DNA of 64,000 bases from Cichorium intybus (Eukaryota; Streptophyta; Magnoliopsida; Asterales; Asteraceae), in contig CM042014.1 of the NCBI GenBank assembly GCA_023525715.1, positions 25,631,904 through 25,695,903 of the forward strand, in the 5' to 3' direction. The notes beneath the pieces were generated by a model. That model did no database searches and was not told the origin of the DNA. It saw nothing but the letters and a program-made list of their open reading frames with translations. Positions 35,406 to 47,501 of the stretch are shown here, piece after piece. Position 1 is the first letter of the stretch. Each line of letters begins with the position of its first letter. Position numbers and translations under genes: made by a program.

Positions 35406-36962
35406 TCAAGTACTAGAATGGCCAGTTGAAGCTCCCACTAGCTCCAACTCAGCCGTGGCTAATCCCACCACCGACTCATCCTCTGTCTCAACAGGTTTGG
35501 ACACTCCACCAGCTCCAGAGATACACTGAGGACCACTAACACTCTCCAAACTTTGCAAACTTCCAACAGGAGAGAATTTTTCAGTCTTAGTCTTCAAAAC
35601 CCAACGGCTCTTTGTAACTGTACCCGGAACACACCCCGTGCTCCCACTGTCACAAAATCCCCTGAATGGTTTAGACTTTCCGACTCGTTCAGCTAACATC
35701 CCCTTGGCTCCAGAATTCATGTTTGCAAAATGAACTCTCTTAGCACTAGATTTAGCGAACCAGATTTTGTCATGCTTAACCGGGACGGTCATACTTCCCT
35801 CAGCAGGTACCTCAACCATATACAATGACTCACGCTTCATACCTTGAGCAATCACCGAATTACCATTGATCGCCCTCCATTTACCACCACCAAACCTTAC
35901 TTCCAGTCCTTGTTTATCCAGCTGACCAACAGAAATCAATTTCTTCTTCAGCTCCGGAATCACCCTGACTTTCTTCAGGTTCCATGTAGTTCTCAATGAA
36001 GTAACCAGATCAATATCTCTCATGCCCGTTACTTGAAGCATCTCGTCATTTGCTAATCGTACCTTCCCAAAATCTCCTTCTTTTAGATTCACCATCGTTT
36101 CTCCGTTGTCCATGGCGTGAAACGAAGCCCCTGAATCCATGACCCAATAGTCTATAGAACTTTCCATACTTAGTATCAGTGCATCATCCTCAGACACACT
36201 CTCAGCACCAGCAATGTTCAATTCTTTCTTTGGACATTGACTCTTAACATGTCCCACCTCTTGGCAATTCCAGCACTTCACATTCTTCCAAGTTCTAGAT
36301 GAACTTCTTCCCCGACTCCCACTGCTCCCACTATTCCTGTTATTCCCTCTACCTCTTCCAATATTTAATAACTCAAAAGAAGACGAGCCACCTTGATTCT
36401 TGTGTCTGGTATCCTCGCCTAGAACCAAATCTCGAACCCCTTCAAACGTCATACCACTGGTCCCCACTGAACTTGTAACAACGGTTACTGTTCCAGACCA
36501 GCTATCAGGTAGTGAAGCTAGTAGCAGTGAAGCTTGAGTCTCGTTATCAAATTTAATTTCCACAGATGACAATCTGGACATAACTGAATTTAGATTGTTA
36601 ATGTGAACAGTAACTGAGCCTTCCTCATTCATCCTTGTAGTGAACAATTCCCTCATCAAGAACACCTTGTTAGCCGCCAACGGTTTCTCATACACGTTCG
36701 TCAGAGCATCCATCATACCACGCGTCGTGGTTTACTTCATGATGTTGAAAGCGACGCTCCTTTCCAACGACAATGTAATAACTGCCTTAGCTTTCTTGTC
36801 CTTTGAGTTCCACGCATCTTCAGCAGCTTTTTCCATTTTCTCCAGTTTGTCTCCAAGTACCACGTCCAAATCTTTCTGACATAGCAATGCTTCTAATTGC
36901 ATTTTCCACCAGCTAAAGTCAGAACCGTTGAACTTCTCGATTACAACCTTGTCTTCAGCCAT
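35406..36962 (-). pseudogene. Copia-type gag-protease with one nonsense codon
   Basis: The frame starts MAEDKVVIEKFNGSDFSWWK, a typical copia gag opening, but a TAA follows AFNIMK at about 36730. The same frame continues (TTTRGMMDALTNVYEKPLA) for 436 codons. It includes a zinc knuckle CWNCQEVGHVKSQC, a protease active site WVMDSGASFHA and a GAG-pre-integrase part (GMKRESLYMVEV). After that the sequence is unusual: Ser/Lys-rich with a KSRWVLKTKTEKF block and an acidic, Gly/Val-rich end, with no integrase. It looks like remains of pol joined by deletion. Confidence 0.88.
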
Positions 36963-37576
36963 TACGACAAACAAGAGACAAATATTTTATAGTACTTTTG
37001 TGTGACAGAACCGTACCCTTCAAAGTACCGAGATACCTTTAATACGATTAATAGAAATTAGTTTCTGATGTGGAAGATCAGACAAAACTGTAACCACAGA
37101 GCATACTTTAATTTCTAAAACCGAGACCTCCTCCAGAACCCAAAGCTCTGATACCAGTTGTTAGGAATCGGATCGGGTACACGCAGCGGAAACACTATCA
37201 CACACACACAAACGAAATGAGAAAATAAAGCAAAAGATAACACAAGGATTTTTACGTGGTTCGGATTCGGTGCAAATCCTACGTCCACGGGCCGCAACTA
37301 GAGAAATCTTATTAATATTCACAAGATTACAATTTATAACTCTTGTTTTGAGCTCAAGTGATGCAATTTTTCCTTGAACATATGAAGGCTATTTATAGCC
37401 TTTGTACAACAACTCTTGTTTGAATAAAACAAGCTTAACCACCTAATCTTTGACAAAGTTTGCACCTACCAAAGAAAATAAGTCTACCAACTTTTGTTTG
37501 ACAAATAAAATCTACCGTCCAAACAAAGTCATTAATTTGACTTTCTAGAACAAGCTTTCATTTACCTAACATTGGA

Positions 37577-38150
37577 TTCGGAGATCATGATGTAGTAGGC
37601 TACTTATTTATAGTTTTCATGTCCATATTAGTTTTGGATTATCTATTTTGTCATTTAAATAACATGTTTGAAATTAAAACTCTTCTTGAAATCCGAAAAA
37701 CTTGTCCTTGATGCAATTATTTTAGCTAAAAACTAGGTTTTTAAATGTGTTGTGCAGTAGTTAGGCTACATCTGTCTTGATTAATGGCTTATTTAAGTAT
37801 TATGTACTTAAAAAATTGTCTGAAATTAAAACATTAATCTGAAATCCGAAAGACCGATCCAATGTGTAGTCATTTTGCCATAAAAAAAGTTTTAAGTTTG
37901 TGTTTTGTAGTAGTTAGACTTTATATTTATCATGGTTATTTGCATAATTTGGTGTAATGTAGTTAAAAATCTTTGTATCCAACGATAAACTTAATCTGAA
38001 ATCTGATGAACATGTCTGAAACCCCAAATTCATTTTTAATTTGTGGGGTCGTGTTATTGTCGATTTATTGAACTTTGTTATTCCACATGACCATTTGTGT
38101 GATGCGTCTTTAACCATAAATCTAATCTGAAAACTAGCAGTATAATTCTA
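37577..38150. repeat. Diverged tandem repeat, unit about 150-200 bases
   Basis: Related phrases recur in the same order: GTAGTTAG(G/A)CT, then AAATTAAAAC, then AATCTGAAATC(C/T)GA(A/T). They appear near 37650-37760, 37810-37920 and 37970-38130. Units are strongly diverged. No coding frame fits. Confidence 0.4.
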
Positions 38151-39589
38151 TCGAAGCTTTATTGTACCCTGACGCGTGATGCACATTTTAAGGGCACGTG
38201 TTTCGGTTGATGGCTTAATATCCCCATCGCAGAAGGGACCAGATGTTTATGCACTGCCTCTTTTGTAACGAGGTGTGTGTAGATTTCTACGTTCCAATAC
38301 CCAGCAAATTATAATTTCAAGTAGGTGAGTACGAGCTTTATTTCAACAAGAGATAATTCTACTTATGCATTACCTCTGGATATGAGTTTACACCTAACAT
38401 ATTATCTAAATTGATTGTATTAATGTGTGTGTTCTTTCCACAACATATTATGATGTGGACAACACCCTTGATCAAGCGTAGACCACAAAATACATGTCAG
38501 ACAATTACACCAACTATATTTAGTACCCAGGATCTAGATTGGAAAAAGATTGTTGATGGTAGTAGTTAACCATCTTGGTGTAACTTTGACTTGGTAAGTG
38601 TGAGTCTAGATCACATAACTTCTTATTATCACTAATGTAATATACATATATTAAGACCTTCCTCGAATTATACATGTATACATGTGAGAGCTTCACATCG
38701 AAACTACTAGGGACCGCTGGGGTATCACGACAATCCAACATGTAGGGGATTATCGGGGTTTTGCATGTCATAGCGTTACATTGTTGGTTGGCGTATGCTA
38801 TATCCTTGTGATCTTGTTCAATCTTTTGCATCTCTAATCGTCTTGATAATTTTGTTTAAGTGCATTTGTCGAAGTTCTTAATCCTAACGGGTAGAGCATC
38901 TTTTTACTTTTTTTTGTCATGTGGTTTCTTCCTCTAAAATCAAAATTTTCATTGGTAGCAGGTGGATTTTCCTAACTTTCACGCGATTGTCGAATGGATG
39001 ACTTGGGCAGATTTTCGGGTTTTAGCTGGCTCAAAGTAGATGTCTTTATGTGATTATTCTCACTATTTTTGGGGTAATCTCGACTTTTCGAAATGCATGG
39101 ATCTTTAGAACGTAAAAACCAACAAAAAAACAAGTTGTCAATTTGATAAGATCATCTTACAATCCTTTATTGTTTTTGATTAAAAGGCAGTAAGAGGAAC
39201 GTAAATTAGGTTTGTTGGTTTCAAACCTTACTGCTAACACTTTTGCTATGTAATTTGTTAATTTTTTTCTAGCATTTTTGTAATTTTCTTTTAATAATTT
39301 TTCGTCATTTCAGAAGAAAAAAAAAACTATGAGCATTATCATGAAAATGTTAGCTTAAAAAACATCTAGAAACAAGATAAAATAAATAAAAATATCATTT
39401 TGTATGTATTGTTTTCACTTTTTCTCTGGGACGCAAATCAACTTGGACCGATCCTGATTATAATTTTGCTTTTGGTGTAGGATTTTAACTTGGTTCAGAT
39501 TATGTGGTTTTTGAAAAACAGTATCGATTTGAATTGTTCGATCAGATCAAATTGAACTTATTCATTCATATGAACACACTAAATGAAAT
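38151..39589. other. Intergenic sequence, no feature recognised
   Basis: I find no gene or element terminus in this AT-rich stretch. Confidence 0.4.
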
Positions 39590-39797
39590 TCATGTAGGTC
39601 TTCCGTAGCACGTGCTTTCGCACACAAAAACAGTATCATTTTAACTTGTGTTCGCTACGGAATTTTCATTTCGTGGCAAATGTCGTAGCAAATTTGCTAC
39701 GGAAAGTCATTCTGTAGCATAAACCGTAGCAATTTGGCTACGGAAAGGTCTTCCGTAGCACCTTTCCATTGCTATTTGGCTGTTTTCTTGTAGTGCT
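39590..39797 (-). mobile_element. Terminal fragment of a CACTA (En/Spm) transposon
   Basis: The sequence ends GGCTGTTTTCTTGTAGTG, which reversed is CACTACAAGAAAACAGCC, the canonical CACTA terminus. Inward of it lie several copies of a subterminal motif (TTGCTACGGAA / TTCCGTAGCA) in both orientations. The opposite end is not visible, so this is a truncated end or solo remnant. Confidence 0.75.
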
Positions 39798-39948
39798 CAC
39801 ATTACAAGCATATAATCAAATGTACGAAAGGATCAATTGTTGTTGAGGCCTGGTCGACCAGTGGTGCATTCGTACGTGTAGGACGTGCTTTCGCACACAA
39901 GTTCAGTAAACAGCTTACAACTCCCAGTTTTCTCGGCAAAAATAGAAT

Positions 39949-40362
39949 TAATAATTGGGAATTCTTGCTAGTAGTAGGCATCATAAATCCAATACACTGT
40001 GTTGCTAAATCCTACTAATCTCCCTTACGCTTCCAACTATCTAACTTCATGTACCTTGTGACATTTTTTCAATCACTAAAACGGATTAATGTTCACTTGA
40101 AACCACACAAGATGTATAAACTCAAAATTAAGGATGAAATTGATCAAGCCTATAGAATTAATTGGAAATTCTTGCTAGTAGTAGGCATCATAAATCCAAT
40201 ACACTGTGTTACTAAATCCTACTAATCTCCCTTACGCTTCCAACTATCTAACTTCATATACCTTGTGACATTTTGTCAATCACTAAAACGGATTAATGTT
40301 CACTTGAAACCACACAAGATGTATAAACTCAAAATTAAGGATGAAATTGATCAAGGCTATAT
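39949..40362. repeat. Tandem duplication, unit about 206 bases
   Basis: AATTCTTGCTAGTAGTAGGC starts both units (about 39960 and 40166). They stay almost identical through ACACAAGATGTATAAACTC to GAAATTGATCAAG. A few substitutions distinguish them. No function is apparent. Confidence 0.9.
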
Positions 40363-40497
40363 AATCAGTAAACATAATCACAAAATATAAAGTCAGCACA
40401 TGTCGTAAAACTATATTATAAAGATTGAAGGGATGCGTACCATGAAATGTCGCAAGCCAGGTTGTGGATGAACTGTCAGCATTTAATGGCAAAAAAA

Positions 40498-40569
40498 AGG
40501 TCCTACCGAGATTTGAACTCGGGTTACTGGATTCAGAGTCCAATGTCCTAACCACTAGACCATAGAACC
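40498..40569 (-). tRNA. tRNA-Gln (CTG)
   Basis: On the minus strand a 72-base tRNA begins GGTTCTATGGTCTAGTGGTT. It has the anticodon loop ACTCTGAAT (anticodon CTG), a T arm GAGTTCAAATCTC and an acceptor strand TAGGACC that pairs with GGTTCTA with one G-U pair. A T8 terminator follows. The B-box GTTCAAATC is intact. Confidence 0.93.
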
Positions 40570-40730
40570 ACTTTGTACTTGATTTTTCTGCATTTCTTTA
40601 TGATCTATCAATTATGCACGTTTGGAAGAGCAATCCGACGGCGTAGATAGGATCTGTTCGCGAGGTAGTTGTCCAATCGACGGTGATCCATTAATCCCGA
40701 CGCTAAGCAATAGCGTGAAAAAAAAATAAA

Positions 40731-40802
40731 AGGTCCTACCGAGATTTGAACTCGGGTTACTGGATTCAGAGTCCAATGTCCTAACCACTAGACCATAGGA
40801 CC
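40731..40802 (-). tRNA. tRNA-Gln (CTG), second copy
   Basis: Identical to the first over the body, but with a GGTCCTA acceptor strand, giving a fully paired stem with TAGGACC. It lies 233 bases upstream of the other copy on the same strand. A T-rich terminator (TTTTATTTTTTTTT) follows. Confidence 0.93.
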
Positions 40803-43016
40803 ATGTTGGTTAGGTTATGCTCAAGTATAATATAAGATCTGTAACCTTCTTGTACATATTGTCTTTAGTCTTATACATATTGTCTTTAGTCTTATTTTGT
40901 TAGACGTTAGCTTATAACGAAGTCTAATAAAAGTATATATAAGAAGCCATAGGACATTTAGAAAACTGAAGCATAATATATTTATAGCAATTTTATAAAA
41001 GGTTAAAACTTAATAGGAAACCCTTTTTTTATTTTTATTAAGTTGTGTTTTCTGAATTAAGTCAAAAGAATTACTTAATTTTGGATGTTTGTGATTTGCT
41101 TATTAAAAAAATTGTATACTTATTTTTAAAAATGTTTATCAACTTATACGGTATTGTTATCAAAATAGAGTTTTAATAAAAATGTTTAAATTAGTTTATT
41201 AGGCAACAAAACGAAATAAATTTATAAGTTATCTTTTAATATTTGACTATTTTAGCTTGTACATATATAATGACCAAAAATGACATCATTAGGCTATGAG
41301 ATATATTTCTTTTTCACCCACACCAAAAGTGACGCACATTACTGTCACATCATCTCCACTTCCCTACCGCACTACTTAGTAAATACACACCACTTTACAT
41401 CCCATTTTCTCTTTGGTTTTTTAAATTTTTTTAATGTAATAAATTATTAAATAGAGAAAACGAGAGAGATAAATAAAGAAATAGAGCGAAAGAGTGGCGT
41501 TGTCGGATATCTCTTTACCCACGCCTAACAACGCTCATGTGGTCCACACCACCTAGGGAATGGTGTTCCACTCCACATCATCATGCCAAATCATACTCAC
41601 GCCAATGGCGTGGGGGTGCATACCGTTTAGTCTTATATGTTATTGAATTATTTGTTTCTTTTCACATATAACAGTTCTTTTTATATTATGTAAAATAATA
41701 CTTTTAACAAAAAAATTTAAATTGGTAACTTTAGATAAATATATTTTATAATTCTAGCAGTTATTTATATATTATATAATAAAAAATATTTTATATACAC
41801 TTGACATTCACGTATGTAAGCGATTCTTGGGATGTTGACCCTTAAATACACAAACAAATATTCTTAAAATTTAGTAAAAAAATGTTAAAAAAAGTATTCA
41901 ACCGTATTTTAGAATGTATTTCAGATGTTGACGTCGTTGACCCTTGACCCTTAAATATTTTAGAATGTATTTCAGAATTCAGAAACATGTAGGGAACGAC
42001 GAAGGTGTTTCGGAAATAAGATGGGGGTGACGTTTAGAGTTTCCATGGGAATCAATTACAACATTTACCAAAGCAATGATTATGAGTTTAACCGTTAGAT
42101 CTTCAATATATGCGTCTACCTTGGAAACGGGAAGTTGACGATGCGTTGGAGGATTAGGTTTGGCACTTGATGAAGTGATTATGTATTTGGGATAGGCTTA
42201 AAAAATGGGCTAACACTATAATACCCAATATAACAATTAGAAAATATAGGCCTTTTGGTATTTTGGGGGCCCGAGGCGGTCGCCTTGCTTGCGCAGGCTT
42301 ACGGGTCGGCCATGCTTATACACCACTTAAACCTATTCTAAATTTTGGCAATATATTTCTTTTATTATTTAATTATAATAAGGGGCATTTCCCCTGGGTC
42401 TATAGTATGTTTAGACCGGCCCCGAATACATGAGAGAGAGAGAGAGAGAGAACGTGTATGACAAAAACTGAAATAGTAATGTACTTTCAATTTTTGCTAC
42501 AAATACACATCCATATACACACACGTCAAAGCCACACACATACACGGTCACACACATAACCACAAGCACATACACGGTTATAACATTGTATTTTGAAAAC
42601 CCCACTAACTAAGTAATACATAACTTACTGTATGATTACAAAATTTTAAATAAAAATTCATATTGGTTTGTGAAAACAAATATTTTAAAACACTAATTTT
42701 TATATGTTTTTATAACCTATATACATGAAAACATGTAGAAAATAAAAAAACAAATTTAAAAAAAATCTAAATAAGAATATACATAAAAACGAATATGTAA
42801 AATTGTAATTCTATAAAAAATCAGTTTTGAAAAAACAAATCCGTAGAAACACAGTTTGTAAAAAATGAAAAAGAATTTGAAAAAAAAATTATTTATCAAA
42901 ACAAATAAAATTTTAAAAACATATAAAAATAAAATTAAAATATTTATATATAGAATGCTTGAATCAAATTCAAAAAATTAAAAAAGAACCTAAAAATGAG
43001 AATTATGAAAGATGGG
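40803..43016. other. AT-rich intergenic sequence with decayed transposon-like patches
   Basis: No gene is seen. A patch at about 41310-41635 (CACCCACACCAAAAGTGACG to GGCGTGGGGGTGCATACC) is less AT-rich and looks like the remains of a DNA transposon. (GA)n occurs at 42430-42451. The stretch 42600-42960 is extremely A/T-rich. Confidence 0.4.
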
Positions 43017-43019
43017 TAA

Positions 43020-45065
43020 GGCCGGACGGAGTAATGCTCGGGAAAGCGATAGATGGACATCGGGATGGGGCGGTACACCCGGTACCTCCGGTACCGCTAC
43101 CCCCACCCTTGCAGTTTCAAGCGGGTTCGACCATGGCGGGTTGGAGATTGGATTGGTGAAGCCGAGTGAACCCACTCCATTTTAAAAAAAAAAACTTTTA
43201 ATCTATTAAAAATTACCCTCCCCTCATCCTATAAATACCACATCTTCACTTCTTAAAAAATCACACATTCATCCTTCTTTCTTCCTCTCAACATTAACTC
43301 TCTTTTACCCATTTCCAAAAAACCCCTCATTTGTTATCCCAATTTCAATTTTATTTTAAATTGAAATGAGTTCTTCTGATTCTGCCGATTCTTCCAGTTC
43401 TTCCAGTACGTGTGTTCACAGCAAACTACTGGATGAACCTACGCAGTTGGTATCGACATCATCTGATTCATCAACCGATGCGAATACGATCGCGACTATT
43501 GTTGAAGCTGCACTTTTCATGTTCCAAAATACTGTAAGTTCTAGCACTCCTCGTCATAGAACTTTTCTCCACAAAAATCGAGAAGCTGCTGAGCAGCAGC
43601 CTCTTAAAGATTACTTTGTCCCCAATTCAAAGTATGGGGATGTTCTTTTCAGAAATAGGTTTCGGATGAGTAGAAGCCTGTTTTTGCGGATTGTTGAAGA
43701 CTTGGAAAGGAATTATCTATATTTTCACACATCTTATAATGCCGGTGGAGTTAAATGTTTCACTGCATTGCAGAAATGCACATCGGCGATCCGCCAATTG
43801 GGGGCAGTAGCACCCCCGATTCACTTGATGAGTACTTGAATATGTTAGAACGAACTTCCCGTGAAAGCCTCTACAACTTTTGCTATGGTGTTGTTCAGTT
43901 ATATGGTGCATAATTCATGCGTAGACTAACATCCAACGACATTAAACTGTTGTATGCTGCACACCAAGATAAACATGGATTTCCTGGTATGTTGGGTAGC
44001 ATTGACTGTACACATTGGGATTGGCGGAGTTGGCCAACGTATCTACGAGACTAGTACATGAGAGGTGATCACATGTATCCTACAATTATACTTGAAGTAG
44101 TAGCATCATATGATTTGTAGATATGACATTCATATTTTGGTGTTGTCGGGGGCAACAACGATCTAAATGTGTTGTACCAAACACCCATATTCAATTATAC
44201 CATCCTTGGTACAGCACTATCATGTTTATTTGTTTTGGAGGGGGTAGAATAGAAGCATGGGTAATATCTTGCTAATGGGATATACCCTAATTGGACAACA
44301 TTTGTGAAATCATTTTCACACCCGGTTACCCCCAAAAAAAGCGTTTCAAGGCGGCCTAAGAAGCAGCAAGAAAGGACGTTGAACGAGCGTTTGACGTACT
44401 AAAAGCAAGATTGGCTATTATCAGACAGCCTGCACGGTCCGTCACCATCGATCGATGTAAAGATATCATGTATGCTTGTCTAATTTTACACAACATGATC
44501 ATCCAGGATGAAGGTAGGGCTATATGTCCAGTACATGATCCAGATCTCCCAACCGAAGTAGAAGTTAGCGATGACATGATTCTCGAAATACGCAATCAAG
44601 AAATTCACCAAAAACTTATTGCGGATCTTGTAGACCACATCGAGCATACCTACATAGCTACTTTGGATCACTAGGTTTTTTAACGTATTTAGGATTTCAT
44701 TTCCGTTATTTAGGTTTTAATATTCCGTATTTAGGATTTCATTTCCAGTTATTAGTTTTTTTTTGTAATGGTGTGGTTTTTAAATTTAATGTTATTTGTG
44801 ATTTTTATTTTATTAATTGCATTTTATTATTATTTATAATATTAAATTAAATATTAAAAATCATTTATTAAATTAATAAATGAATTTAAAAATCGAAAAT
44901 CTGATGTGGCATCGTGGGTTCGGTGGGTTCAATGGGTGGGTACTGGGTACTGGTTTCATGTGTGAAAGATTGGGAAAGATGGGGGAAAGATTGAAGTAAG
45001 AGGTAAGAGAAAAGCTGACGTGACGTGTGAGATGTGTGAGTTCAAAACTCATTACTCCCGCCACT
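43020..45065 (+). mobile_element. PIF/Harbinger element, decayed
   Basis: The ends are inverted relatives (GGCCGGACGGAGTAATG on the left; the right, reversed, reads AGTGGCGGGAGTAATG). They are flanked by TAA on both sides (43017-43019, 45066-45068), matching the TWA target preference of PIF/Harbinger. A degraded transposase gene lies within. Length is about 2.05 kb. Confidence 0.75.
43366..44674 (+). pseudogene. PIF/Harbinger transposase (HARBI1-like), broken
   Basis: The first frame (157 aa) has a Ser-rich start and YFVPNSKYGDVLFRNRFRMS, typical of plant Harbinger transposases. Later parts are in shifted frames with stops: SLDEYLNMLERTSRESLYNF, LGSIDCTHWDW with the first catalytic Asp, YPNWTTFVKS, and a final open piece from 44411 (LAIIRQPARS, ACLILHNMIIQDE). 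At least two frameshifts and several stops make it non-functional. Confidence 0.88.
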
Positions 45066-45249
45066 TAAGGCTCTTATGGCTATTTCTAAAAGAATTTACA
45101 AATAAGGACTATTTCTATAATTGTTTTTACATAGGTATCAATTTTGTATACTTAAAACTATAGATATCATAAAAAATAAAAAATAAATAAAAAAAAACAC
45201 TGATAATATCCCATCCCGATACAAAATTTTGATATTTAATAATAAGATT

Positions 45250-45985
45250 AACAGGTATGGTAACTCCTCACACCAAGGGGTTCTGGTGCCATGTAGGCGC
45301 CACCTCACTTTCCCCTCACCTCTTCAATTCTAGGAAATGGTAACCCCTCACCAACCCCTCACTTTTTTGTTTTAAATAAAAATAAATTAAACAAAACTAA
45401 AACAATTAATTTTTTTAACTAAAACATTTCATTAATTTAAAAATTACAATCGGAAATTAAAACGACAAACGCTAAAACCATAAAACGATAAAACGACAAA
45501 CTAAAAACGATAAAATGACAAACTAAAAAAAGACAACAAAAACGATAAAACGACAAACTAAAAAAATTAAACGACAACCTAAAAACCATATTTCGCCATA
45601 ATATCCGCTTTCATTTTTAAAACCAACTCCCGTTGTCGCCCCTCGAGACCCTCTTCCGGATTGGACGTTAAAAACTTAATATCTTTTAAATGGATGTGAA
45701 ATATGTGTGTAGAAGATTGGTAATTTTTTGTGAGTGAATGTATATATTTATAGTTGGTAAATATTTAAAAAAAATATATTAAAATTTTTTTTAGCCGTTG
45801 GGGGGGTTTTTTTGCAACTTGTTCCATAGTTCAGGGGCCAAAGAGTAAAATTCAAGGGAGTTCATCGCGTGGGGTTGGAACCCCGATGCCTAACCTTCCC
45901 CGCACCTAAAACCCCAACCGGGGCGGTGTTACCGGGCGGGGTCGGGATCCACCGTGGCCCTTCCCCGCTCTCATACCTCTTTGTC
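45250..45985 (-). mobile_element. Harbinger-related non-autonomous remnant
   Basis: On the minus strand 45590-45680 encodes EEGLEGRQRELVLKMKADIM then AKYGF and a stop. This is the C-terminus of the MYB-like second protein of plant PIF/Harbinger elements. Around it are CACC- and CCCC-rich borders. The boundaries are estimates from composition. Confidence 0.5.
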
Positions 45986-46941
45986 TAACAATATGGCCTA
46001 ATAGTATGTAAGGTTTTCTTCTAAGCAAATATATTACCTAAATTACTGTGTTGCAGATAATTTATATTAATATTTTTATTGCGATTTAAATTACATTTTA
46101 GGATGTTTTGGTGTTTGTTTGAAAAGTAATTATGCAATGTTTAATAATCAAAATTTAATAGTAATTGAATCTTTTTCGAATACTAATTATCTACAGACCT
46201 ATATATTTACCCAAAATTAAAGCGGAAACGCATATGATAAATTAGAAGTAAAAAATGAAATTAAAGAAAAATAAGCATTTATATCTCACCTTTCAATAAA
46301 TAATTGTAGAGCTTATATGAAATCGATTATCCAAAAGTAATTACGTATTTAATTACTAAGCAACAATCAAATGCAAAATCTTTATATCCAAAATTTGAAA
46401 GTTGGTTATTACGATTTAAGATAATAATTATCATACAGTCATTTTCAAAACACACATCCAATCCTCCTCCCCTACGCATTGTTGTACGATATCAGTAACT
46501 TTGACTGTCATATATCCTCTTATTTTTTGTACTTATTATTCAATCTACAAGTTTTTGTCAATCAAAAGATCAACAAAGTAACAAGTTAAACATTGCAAAA
46601 GATTAACATTGCAACTTGAATAAACGACAAAGTAATCTCATTGCCTTTAAAAAGATGAAATTTCAACCGATTCATATGTAAACACTAAACAAGTAATCTT
46701 GCGTTTAATGGACGCTGTATTTTTTTTTGCAAAACTCAACTGAAAATGGTTAGATTTTTTTCAGGACGAGAAAAGGTTAACGAATTATCATGAAAACCAA
46801 AATCAACAAGGATAATAACATATGAAAATTTCACTTTATTCATGGTCATATACATATAATCTGTACATGGTGATGAACCAACTCTTTTCCAAACTATGAT
46901 TATCAAAACAGAAAATAAAGATTCTTGGAAAACCCAGAAAC
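45986..46941. other. AT-rich intergenic sequence, 3' flank of the SMR6-like gene
   Basis: No gene is recognised. The right part is probably the 3' UTR and downstream flank of the minus-strand SMR6-like gene. Confidence 0.4.
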
Positions 46942-47277
46942 TTAAGAGCGGTACTTGGCTCTCTCAGCATTTGCAAAATTGTCGAAAAAGGAATCCAATT
47001 CTGGTGAAGTGAAAAACTCAATGTCACCTTTCTTCCGAGAGCTGGATACCGTCCGACGCTTCCTTGGTGGTAGTGGTGGACATGTGAACTTCTCCGGCAA
47101 CCTCGATTCCTTTCCTGTCGGAGTTGTTGAACCAGAGTTTGAGTCATCATCAGCTTCTCCGTTTGCTTTATTAGTCGATATAGGCCTCAAGGGAGCACAC
47201 ATGGTGTTTCCAGAAATCACCCATATCTTACCTTCGATCGAATCTCCATCTACTTGATGCTTTTTCGAAAACCCCAT
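46942..47277 (-). CDS. SIAMESE-related CDK inhibitor, SMR6-like, 111 aa
   Basis: An intronless frame of 111 codons starts MGFSKKHQVDGDS with KIWVISGNT, then AP.RPIST. It has an acidic linker (EADDDSNSGS), the STTPTGKESRLPEKF block, CPPLPPRKRR and a C-terminal EFFTSPELDSFF. This order matches the SMR6 branch of plant SIAMESE-related proteins. These bind cyclin-CDK complexes in the nucleus, restrain mitosis and favour endoreduplication or stress-induced arrest. Length fits the family. Two E2F-type sites lie 188-225 bases upstream of the ATG. The gene looks intact; the exact SMR number rests on remembered N-terminal similarity. Confidence 0.82.
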   Translation of the reverse strand: MGFSKKHQVDGDSIEGKIWVISGNTMCAPLRPISTNKANGEADDDSNSGSTTPTGKESRLPEKFTCPPLPPRKRRTVSSSRKKGDIEFFTSPELDSFFDNFANAERAKYRS

Positions 47278-47464
47278 ATCAAGAACTTGAAAAAGGTAGC
47301 TTTTGTAATATAAAAACCAAGTTCAGTAATCACACGATTTGGTGTCGAAATCAAATGAGAAGGAGAGTATAGAGGAAGGAGAAAGAGGGATTTAATTTTA
47401 AGGGAGCTTTGAATGGAGGCGGCAAAGGATAAATAAGAGAAAAATCGAGTTAAATTTTGGGAAT

Positions 47465-47501
47465 TTTGGCGCCACTATTTCGCAACGGCTCTCTTTCCCG
47501 C
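47465..47501 (-). promoter_or_regulatory. Pair of E2F-type sites upstream of the SMR6-like gene
   Basis: TTTGGCGC at 47465-47472 and TTTCCCGC at 47494-47501 both match the E2F/DP consensus TTTSSCGC. They are 22 bases apart, about 190-225 bases upstream of the start codon. Such sites would place a CDK inhibitor under cell-cycle control. Function is inferred. Confidence 0.5.

Larger units (their letters stand above)
34837..37571 (-). mobile_element. Gag-only copia-type LTR element, non-autonomous
   Basis: LTRs of 412 and 413 bases (34837-35248, 37159-37571) start TGTTAGGAATC and end ACCTAACA, flanked by TSD TTGGA on both sides. By eye they differ at about five positions and one indel. A Met-type primer site lies against the right LTR in inverted form (GCTCTGATACCAGTT), so the element runs on the minus strand. 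Only 1.9 kb separates the LTRs and it encodes gag plus protease; integrase, RT and RNase H are missing. It must depend on a fuller relative. Confidence 0.92.
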
